Assembly (NCBI GenBank): GCA_029288115.1
Contig: JARFPV010000054.1
Coordinates: 1 to 5,140 of the forward strand
From: Akkermansiaceae bacterium
GTDB lineage: Bacteria > Verrucomicrobiota > Verrucomicrobiia > Verrucomicrobiales > Akkermansiaceae
Reading direction: 5' to 3'
DNA length: 5,140 nt
Within the stretch, counting starts at the first letter, position 1. Every line of letters begins with the position of its first letter. Positions 1 to 5,140 of the stretch are shown here, in pieces. The notes below the pieces were generated by a model. The model searched no databases, was not told where the DNA came from, and saw only the letters and a program-made list of their open reading frames with translations. The translations under genes were made by a program, and so were the position numbers.

Positions 1-19
1 CTACTAGTTGAATCTGCGG

Positions 20-47
20 AACCTCCCTGCGCAGCAGGTTTGAGGTT
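20..47. other. Bulged inverted repeat (possible hairpin)
   Basis: The arms are AACCTC (20-25) plus CCTGC (26-30), pairing with GCAGG (34-38) plus GAGGTT (42-47). They leave a GCA loop and a three-base TTT bulge on the 3' side, for 11 base pairs in all. There is no T-run after the hairpin on either strand, so it does not look like a standard intrinsic terminator. It could be the remains of a terminator or RNA structure of an upstream gene outside the window, or the core of a dispersed repeat. Confidence 0.4.
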
Positions 48-72
48 GATGCAGAAACACGAAAGGAAGACG

Positions 73-124
73 CAAAGCCAAGAAGCCGCCTAAACTTGTG
101 AGGACAAGACAAAGCCGAGAAGCC
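73..124 (+). repeat. Imperfect short direct repeat, 37-base period
   Basis: The word CAAAGCCAAGAAGCC (73-87) recurs as CAAAGCCGAGAAGCC (110-124), matching at 14 of 15 positions with a period of 37. Related fragments continue downstream, such as CAAGCC near 131, AGCCGAGAA at 202-210, and AAACTTG at both 92-98 and 171-177. The copies are too few and too degenerate to be a CRISPR array or a typical tandem repeat. They look like remnants of a low-complexity intergenic repeat. Confidence 0.35.
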
Positions 125-383
125 TAGCGTCAAGCCATGAAGGCAAGAAGTTGACTAGCCAGACAGGCCCAAACTTGAAAAGCCGCAGGATGAAGCCTCT
201 CAGCCGAGAAACTCCAGAGGAGAGAAACTGAAAAGCTAAGAGGACAGCCGACTGTCGTACATTCTCCATGAATCTCCCAAGGGCAACCCGAGAAAGTGAC
301 GCTCCTGGCCGACTGGGCTGCACCCGGAATGCGATCGCCGCTTCGCTCAAGGATCTGCATCACCAAAGGCCCAAGGAAGATAG

Positions 384-491
384 CAAGCGGCCCGCGCATC
401 AGCACCTGCCCACGCCGCCAAACCAGCAGCCGAAGCCGAAGGGCCACGTCCGCTCGCCATCCAGCTCGGTGCCCCGTTTCACGATCACGCT
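384..491 (+). other. In-frame coding extension upstream of the first usable start of the SASA gene
   Basis: This stretch is open in the same frame as the downstream esterase, starting right after the TAG at 381-383. It contains no ATG, GTG or TTG. Its last part (471-491) encodes APFHDHA, which leads directly into VLQRGMNVPVWGW. That is the standard opening strand of the family (compare the typical LFSDHMVLQR...VPVWG pattern), so this DNA was almost certainly translated in an ancestor or still is. The preceding residues are Ala/Pro/Glu-rich (around ASAPAHAAKPAAEAEGPRP) and look like the region just after a signal peptidase site. No hydrophobic signal core is found in any frame just upstream. 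A frameshift, a deletion or an assembly error at about 380 would explain this. Confidence 0.65.
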
Positions 492-3317
492 GTGCTCCAA
501 CGCGGCATGAATGTGCCCGTCTGGGGATGGAGCAAACCCGGCACCAAAGTCACCGTCGAATTTGCAGGGCAAAAAGCCACAGCCACTGCCGGAAAAGACG
601 GCAAGTGGACGGCTGCACTGAAAGACCTGAAAGCCAGCTTCAAACCCGCCGAACTCATCATCAGCGAAGCCGGTGGCAAAAAGGAAATCCTCACTGATAT
701 TCTCGTCGGTGAAGTCTGGATGGCATCCGGCCAGTCGAACATGCAGTGGCTTGTCGGCAAAAGCAAAGTTTCCCAGCTCGCCAAGGAGTTCGCCGCCGCC
801 AACGAAGGTAAGGTGGTTCCGATCCGTGAGTTTCAGGTGTCATCCGTGACATCCCAGCTGCATCCGATCAAAAAAGCGACCGGTGCTTGGAAAAATGGCG
901 ACTACAACAACTACAGCGCGATCGCCTTTGCCTTTGCACACAAGATTTACCAAGAGGTCAAAGTCCCCATCGGTATCCTCAACTGCTCGTTCTCCCAGAC
1001 CGCCATCCAAGCCTGGGTGCCGCGAGTAGGTTACGCCACGGCCAAGGATGATTACAGCAAGGCGATCCACCAGAAGTGCCTGATCACCGATCCGACTACT
1101 CCCGAACATAAACAAGCATGGGGAGTATTTTACAAGTCACTCGAAGACCAAATTGCCGCCAATGAAGCTGCGATTAAAAATGGTGAAGTGGCGAAAGCGA
1201 TTTCCGCTCCTGTTCCCGGGAACTTGAATTCGAACCGCGACGCCAACTGGCTGTTTAACGGTCGCATGAGCCCGGTTGTTCCCTACGCCATCCGTGGTGC
1301 CATCTGGAACCAAGGCTACGCCAACATGGGCGAGGGACTTCCCTACTACAACAACCTACACAGCCTGGTGCGTGGCTGGCGCATCGTCTGGGATAAGCCG
1401 GAGCTCCCCGTCTACTTCCATCAGTTTTACAGCGCAGGCATGAGGCACGTTGGTAAAGAGGTGAACAAGCCAAGCATCGGCAGCACTGCCGAGATGCGAC
1501 TCGGCACCTGGCTCGCACGTGACATCCCGAACACCGGTATGGCATCACAGATCGATATCAGTGGTGGTATTCACTACCAGTGCAAGGCTGTGCCCGGTCA
1601 GCGGCTCGCACTGCACGCGCTCAAGAACCAGTATGGTAAAAAAGACCTCGTCGTCGACGGCCCGATGTTCAAATCCTACAAGGTCGAGGGCAACAAGGTG
1701 ATCATCGAATTCGACCACGCGGCAGGTGGCCTGTTGGTTGCCGAGACCGCATACAATGGCGTGCAGCGGAATAAAGATTCAACCGGTTACGCCGATCCCA
1801 AGGTCATCCCTAACGGAGACGACCAGGTAAAGCTCTTCTTCCTCGCAGGTGAGGATCGCATTTGGCATCCGGCAACGATGAAGATCGATGGCGATAAAGT
1901 CATCGTCACCTCAGCCGGTGTTAAGAAGCCACTCGGTGTTTCATACGCCACAGGTGAGGTCGGCCATCAGCCGAACCTCTACAACAAATCGCTGCTGCCG
2001 ATGACGCCATTCATCTATTTCGACCAGAAAATGGTCACCAGCAAAGACTGGCCGGATGATAAACTCAAAATCGCCGGGGAAACCATCGATCCATCTACCG
2101 TTGGCAACGTTTACGAATACCGTAAAATGCCGCTGCTCAGCGTGCAGTTCCGTGAGGACGCCATCTTCCAGGCCGACCAGCCGGTCACCATCTGGGGGTC
2201 GACCAAACAGCACGGCGAGTGGCAGAGCACGCCGGAGAAAGGCGACTGCAAGGTGCACTTTGAATTTGGCGATATCAAGAAAGTCATCGACGTCACCGAC
2301 GACATGCCCGAGTGGAAAGTCACCCTGCCACCACACAAAGCAGGCACAAAAAAATACACTCTGAAAGTCCACTTCACCAAAGATGGCGAAAAGATTCACG
2401 AGCGTGTCATCAATGGCATCGTCTTCGGCGACGTCTGGTGTGTTGTCGCTCCCGCCGTCGGCAAAAAGGCCCGCAAGAAAAACGAGTGGAAACTCCCCGA
2501 GGTCAAGCCGTCCGGACAAATCGTTCGCATGATTGAAAACCAGTCGAACCGCGACGGGCGAGCCGAAGCAAGCCGCTACAGCATCTGCACCTCCCGCACA
2601 CCGCGCGTGATCATGCCTAACGGAAAGCCCAGCAACCGCCTGGCCGCCTACTGGAAAGACGCCGAAGGACTGGCCGCTGTCCTCGGTCACAGCCTGGCCG
2701 CGAAATCAGGTCGACCCACCGGTATCATTTTCCTGCAGGCGAAAAAAGACATCCCGCTCAAGAACTGGATCGCCCCAAGTTTCCTCAAGGAAACTCCGAG
2801 TCTGATGCCCGATTACAAAACCATCGGCAGCCAGTACTTCGATAACCCGTACTACATCGCCAACGTGCGACGCTACATCGGCGAGTGGAAAAAATACTGG
2901 GGTGAAAATATCCCGGCGATGATGAAAACCAAGGCCGTGCCCGACGGTAGCTCGTGGGGTCAGCTTCCTTCGCCGAAACCCAACATCGGCGATTCCACCG
3001 CCACCTTCGAGTACAACGTCTACATGCACTGCTTCACGCCGACAGCTCTCAGCGGTGTTGTTTTCCTCACCGGTGAGTCGATGGTCGCCGACGACCAGGG
3101 TGCTAAGTTTGGTCCGGAAATGACCGTGCTTGCCAAGAGCCTTAAGTCCCGACTCAGCCTGTGGAGTGATGATGTTGATATCCCGCTCATCTACACCATC
3201 CCGAATAAATCACTCGCTCCGAAGATTACCCAACCCAAGATCAAGGGCGCGAATACCGCCGTGGAAATTGGCGACTGGCTCGAGCTCAGTGACACCATCA
3301 AGGCGGTGACGAAGTAA
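492..3317 (+). CDS. Double-module sialate O-acetylesterase-family (SASA) protein, N-terminus unresolved
   Basis: Probable carbohydrate ester hydrolase of the SGNH/SASA type; family members remove acetyl groups from sialic acids or plant and algal glycans, and the substrate here is unknown. Numbered from the GTG at 492 (941 residues), a short N-terminal beta region (about 1-70) leads to GEVWMASGQSNMQW with the predicted nucleophile Ser82. Next come the conserved GILNCSFSQTAIQAW block (161-175), IWNQGYAN (271-278) and IDISGGIHYQ (354-363) with predicted catalytic His361. A C-terminal beta segment ends near NLYNKSLLPMTPF (495-507). Residues 551-904 repeat the first module in diverged form. The usual bacterial family length is roughly 500-650 residues, so this is a long, fused form. 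Odd points: the start is uncertain because family homology extends upstream of 492, GES in the usual WxQGES motif is GYA, and the Asp usually two residues before the His is Gly359. It lies 31 bases before a second SASA gene. Family call strong; activity and start uncertain. Confidence 0.85.
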   Translation: MLQRGMNVPVWGWSKPGTKVTVEFAGQKATATAGKDGKWTAALKDLKASFKPAELIISEAGGKKEILTDILVGEVWMASGQSNMQWLVGKSKVSQLAKEFAAANEGKVVPIREFQVSSVTSQLHPIKKATGAWKNGDYNNYSAIAFAFAHKIYQEVKVPIGILNCSFSQTAIQAWVPRVGYATAKDDYSKAIHQKCLITDPTTPEHKQAWGVFYKSLEDQIAANEAAIKNGEVAKAISAPVPGNLNSNRDANWLFNGRMSPVVPYAIRGAIWNQGYANMGEGLPYYNNLHSLVRGWRIVWDKPELPVYFHQFYSAGMRHVGKEVNKPSIGSTAEMRLGTWLARDIPNTGMASQIDISGGIHYQCKAVPGQRLALHALKNQYGKKDLVVDGPMFKSYKVEGNKVIIEFDHAAGGLLVAETAYNGVQRNKDSTGYADPKVIPNGDDQVKLFFLAGEDRIWHPATMKIDGDKVIVTSAGVKKPLGVSYATGEVGHQPNLYNKSLLPMTPFIYFDQKMVTSKDWPDDKLKIAGETIDPSTVGNVYEYRKMPLLSVQFREDAIFQADQPVTIWGSTKQHGEWQSTPEKGDCKVHFEFGDIKKVIDVTDDMPEWKVTLPPHKAGTKKYTLKVHFTKDGEKIHERVINGIVFGDVWCVVAPAVGKKARKKNEWKLPEVKPSGQIVRMIENQSNRDGRAEASRYSICTSRTPRVIMPNGKPSNRLAAYWKDAEGLAAVLGHSLAAKSGRPTGIIFLQAKKDIPLKNWIAPSFLKETPSLMPDYKTIGSQYFDNPYYIANVRRYIGEWKKYWGENIPAMMKTKAVPDGSSWGQLPSPKPNIGDSTATFEYNVYMHCFTPTALSGVVFLTGESMVADDQGAKFGPEMTVLAKSLKSRLSLWSDDVDIPLIYTIPNKSLAPKITQPKIKGANTAVEIGDWLELSDTIKAVTK
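2142..3203 (+). repeat. Second, degenerate SASA module within the first gene (protein-level duplication)
   Basis: Residues 551-904 of the first protein mirror its first module in order. VQFREDAIFQADQPVTIWG matches the opening APFHDHAVLQ...VPVWG. GIVFGDVWCVVAPAVG matches DILVGEVWMASGQSNM, with Ala655 at the nucleophile position. AAYWKDAEGLAAVLGHSLA (718-736), leading into GIIFLQ...NWIAP, matches GAWKNGDYNNYSAIAFAFA leading into GILNCS...AWVP. LSGVVFLTGESM (853-864) matches IRGAIWNQGYANM. The second module ends shortly after IPLIYTIP and lacks the part that would hold the catalytic His. It is therefore a likely non-catalytic pseudo-esterase module, perhaps structural or glycan-binding (inference). 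The repetition is visible only in protein, not in DNA. Confidence 0.7.
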
Positions 3318-3348
3318 GTATCCTGAAAACTAACCACATATCAAAGAA
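3318..3348 (+). other. Short intergenic gap between the two SASA genes
   Basis: The gap is 31 bases and A-rich, with no hairpin or T-run, so the genes are probably read on one transcript. The bases before the ATG (CAAAGAA) are purine-rich but lack a GGAGG-like core. The second gene therefore has a weak or absent Shine-Dalgarno site; A-rich leaders of this kind can support initiation in several bacterial phyla. Confidence 0.5.
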
Positions 3349-3438
3349 ATGAAAAAATTATCAATCCTCTCCAAGAACACATTGGCCTGCGCGCTGATCT
3401 TGGGTGCCGCACTGGGTAATTCCCCGGTGACAGGCGCA
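3349..3438 (+). other. Sec signal peptide of the second SASA protein
   Basis: Residues 1-30 have a lysine-containing n-region, a hydrophobic core TLACALILGAALG and a small-residue cleavage motif T-G-A before Glu31. This supports export to the periplasm or outside. Cys14 sits inside the core with TLA before it, which is a poor lipobox, so a lipoprotein is less likely. Confidence 0.75.
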
Positions 3439-5140
3439 GAAATCCCACTGAACCTACCAAAGCCTGACACAAACCCGCCAGCCGATGGTAAGGTGAAGGT
3501 CTACATCCTTGCTGGTCAGTCTAACATGGTTGGTATGGGTGATCTGAAAGGTGCGCGTCCCCAGTATCCTTCCATCTACCTTTCGTCGGACCCCGCCGTG
3601 ATCGAAGGCATGATGCACGCAGGCACCAGCCGCAGCAAGGGAGCTTGTGTTTGGTACTGGAAAGGCCATCCAGGTCTGAAAGCTCATGGTCTCTATCAGC
3701 AGTCAGCAGGCGATGCTACGGGTGCCACTGTCACTGTTGGAGGCAAGACAACCACGGTGAAACTGGGGCAGCTGAAGGAGTCGATTCCCGGCTCGGGAGC
3801 TGTGGCCAAGGCATTCATTGATGTGCCGACTACTGGAAATTATCTGGTCCACGTCGGCTACGGCGACAGCAGTCACGCCACAGCTACCGTTGGCGGCAAG
3901 GAAGTTTATCGCAAGGAAGTCGGCGGTGAGGCCACTCTCACCAAGGTAGCTCTCGAAGCTGGCAAGCGCCACGCACTGGAAATCACCTATCTCAAGGGAG
4001 GATCCGCGGCACTCTGGCTGGAGCAGGTTGACCTGGAAGGTAAAGGCGACCTGGTCACCCTGACCAAGAAGGACGGCAAGTTTCCCTTCCTGCTCGATGA
4101 CAAGGGCGAGTGGAGCGTGCGTAAGGACGTCTACTTCCAGGATGCCCGTATTGCTAACAAGAAGGGGAGTTTCCTCAATGCAGCATCTAACGGTGGTAGC
4201 CTCGGGCCTGAAGTCGGTTTCGGCACCGTGATGGGCGTTTTCCACGACGAGCCAGTGCTGCTGATCAAAACCGCCATGGGTAACCGTTCATTGAAGTTCG
4301 ATTTTCAGCCACCATCCAGCGGTCGTAAAGAACCGGACAACCACTTTGAGGGTTACGAATACCGCGCGATACTCGAGGGCGTGAACAAGACACTCGCCAA
4401 CCTCAAGGACATCATGCCCGGCTACAAAGGCCAAGGCTATGAAATCGTCGGATTTGGTTGGTTCCAAGGCCACAAAGACGGTGGGTCAAGCAAGGAAGAA
4501 TACGAGGGCCACCTCGTCAACCTGATCAAGGACCTGCGCAAGGATCTTAAGGCACCGAAGATGAAGGCTGTCATCGCCACCGCAGGCTTTGAAGGCTACC
4601 GCATCAATTCCGGCGCCTGGAAAGGCGTCTGGGAGGCGCAGATGGCCGTGGGTGACCCCAAGCAGCATCCCGAGTTCAAGGGGAACGTCGCCAGTGTCGA
4701 TACCCGTGACTTCTGGCGTGAGATCGAGGAGTCTCCACGCAGCCAAGGGTACCACTACCACCGCAACCCGGAATTCTATCTGCTCTGTGGTGAGTCGATG
4801 GGTCGCGCCATGGTTCGTATGTTAGGTGGCAAGGCCGCCGCCATACCTAAGTCCGATCGCGAAGCCAAAACATTGGCGGCGATGAAAAAGGAAGCCGAAA
4901 CACCGGCGCCCACCGAGGCGGAAATTGCCGCTTCTCAAGCCGCGACCAAACCCATGGTCATCGATGGCCTGATGCACGGTTATCTTAGCAACGAGCGCAA
5001 CCAGCCGAAGCTGGAAGGTGTGTTTGCCACATCCCAGCCGAAGCCGGAGAAATTCCCCGAGTATCTCGAGGATCCCGTCGATGATGTAGTAGCATTTTTC
5101 GAGGAAGCCGGCGTCGATACCTACAGCTGGAAACCTGTGC
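3349..5140 (+). CDS. Secreted SASA-family esterase with inserted beta module, 3' end outside window
   Basis: Predicted exported carbohydrate esterase; 597 codons are visible and the frame is still open at the window end. The ATG start is followed by a good signal peptide: basic MKKLSILSKN, a hydrophobic stretch (residues 11-23) and a likely cleavage after TGA at residue 30. Block I is KVYILAGQSNMVGMG (50-64) with predicted nucleophile Ser58. Residues about 120-240 interrupt the esterase fold with a beta-rich insert (for example YLVHVGYGDSSHATATVGG), resembling a small carbohydrate-binding beta-sandwich. The fold resumes with LGPEVGFG (285-292), GFGWFQGHKDGG (368-379) and GYHYHRNPEFYLLCGESMG (467-485), where His469 is the likely catalytic His. 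Residues about 500-545 form a charged, Ala-rich linker, and an unrecognised segment follows (LEGVFATSQP, then DDVVAFFEEAGVDTYSW). The usual GESD of the Gln-Gly motif is GHKD. It follows the first SASA gene by 31 bases and is probably co-transcribed. Family call strong; substrate unknown. Confidence 0.88.
   Translation, partial: MKKLSILSKNTLACALILGAALGNSPVTGAEIPLNLPKPDTNPPADGKVKVYILAGQSNMVGMGDLKGARPQYPSIYLSSDPAVIEGMMHAGTSRSKGACVWYWKGHPGLKAHGLYQQSAGDATGATVTVGGKTTTVKLGQLKESIPGSGAVAKAFIDVPTTGNYLVHVGYGDSSHATATVGGKEVYRKEVGGEATLTKVALEAGKRHALEITYLKGGSAALWLEQVDLEGKGDLVTLTKKDGKFPFLLDDKGEWSVRKDVYFQDARIANKKGSFLNAASNGGSLGPEVGFGTVMGVFHDEPVLLIKTAMGNRSLKFDFQPPSSGRKEPDNHFEGYEYRAILEGVNKTLANLKDIMPGYKGQGYEIVGFGWFQGHKDGGSSKEEYEGHLVNLIKDLRKDLKAPKMKAVIATAGFEGYRINSGAWKGVWEAQMAVGDPKQHPEFKGNVASVDTRDFWREIEESPRSQGYHYHRNPEFYLLCGESMGRAMVRMLGGKAAAIPKSDREAKTLAAMKKEAETPAPTEAEIAASQAATKPMVIDGLMHGYLSNERNQPKLEGVFATSQPKPEKFPEYLEDPVDDVVAFFEEAGVDTYSWKPV

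Larger units (their letters stand above)
1..383. other. Non-coding upstream region, no supported gene
   Basis: I find no convincing gene in this stretch. The plus-strand frames are cut by stops; in the frame of the downstream esterase there are stops at 297-299 and 381-383. The open stretches in other frames, on both strands, read as arginine-, serine- or proline-rich text with no recognisable domain, signal peptide or ribosome binding site. From about 48 to 245 the plus strand is visibly purine-rich, with many AAGCC, AGAAG and GAGAA words. This resembles the decayed short-repeat intergenic spacers seen in many environmental bacteria (inference from memory). No clear -35/-10 promoter pair could be picked out, although a promoter for the esterase genes should lie here or further upstream. 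Assembly error near the end of a contig is another possible reason for the odd text. Confidence 0.6.

Noticed and set aside
73..245. CRISPR array in the repeated upstream region
   Set aside because: There are only two good copies of a 15-base word, the spacing is irregular afterwards, and related words are scattered without unique spacers of constant length.
90..447. Minus-strand open frames of 86 and 105 codons over the upstream region
   Set aside because: They lack ribosome binding sites and recognisable domains, overlap each other in different frames, and run into the antisense of the esterase coding frame. They are best explained by the low stop density of a pyrimidine-rich strand.
268..697. 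Plus-strand frames starting at 268 and 296 as a small gene or the missing signal peptide of the first esterase
   Set aside because: The translations are Arg/Ser/Pro-rich with no hydrophobic core. The longer one overlaps the conserved SASA frame for 200 bases, so it is a shadow. No simple single frameshift joins either to a plausible export signal.
1941..2690. Minus-strand 249-codon open frame
   Set aside because: It lies wholly antisense to the well-supported second SASA module, has no family resemblance and reflects codon bias of the opposite strand.
3349..3438. Lipoprotein signal at Cys14 of the second esterase
   Set aside because: The residues before the Cys (TLA) fit a lipobox poorly, the Cys lies within the hydrophobic core, and a better signal peptidase I site (TGA before Glu31) follows.
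3703..4245. Minus-strand 180-codon open frame
   Set aside because: It is antisense to the second esterase, whose translation here is clearly protein-like and continuous from signal peptide to catalytic blocks.
3072..4801. Identical 13-base words GGTGAGTCGATGG at 3072-3084 and 4789-4801
   Set aside because: Both encode Gly-Glu-Ser-Met in unrelated parts of the two proteins with the same codons. Flanks do not match, so this is coincidence rather than a repeat or recombination site.

Overview
The window holds two adjacent plus-strand genes for SGNH-type esterases of the sialate O-acetylesterase (SASA) family, preceded by about 380 bases with no convincing gene. The moderately high GC content, the large multi-domain SASA proteins, a secretion signal and the lack of a clear Shine-Dalgarno sequence fit a polysaccharide-degrading bacterium of the Planctomycetota/Verrucomicrobiota group, most likely Verrucomicrobiota. 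That placement is an impression from protein style, not a proven assignment.

Layout. Bases 1-383 are apparently non-coding. They are purine-biased on the plus strand and contain a bulged hairpin (20-47) and imperfect short repeats rich in AAGCC. Bases 384-3317 form one open frame encoding a large SASA protein. Its first recognisable start codon is GTG at 492, but clear family sequence begins upstream of it (by about 471), so its true N-terminus and export signal are not visible. This protein is an internal duplication: a SASA module with the GQSNM nucleophile motif, followed by a diverged second module in which the nucleophile motif is gone. After a 31-base gap without a terminator, 3349-5140 (running off the window) encodes a second SASA protein with a normal signal peptide. 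Its catalytic domain is split by an inserted beta-rich module, and another domain of unknown type begins before the window ends.

How they may work together. The two genes are probably co-transcribed. Both products probably act outside the cytoplasm, removing acetyl or similar ester groups from a complex polysaccharide so that glycoside hydrolases or sulfatases encoded elsewhere can act. The substrate cannot be read from this sequence. The points most worth following up are the missing 5' end of the first gene, the fused pseudo-esterase module, and the altered active-site motifs in both proteins. I saw no RNA genes, mobile elements, CRISPR arrays or anything that amounts to a clearly new system.
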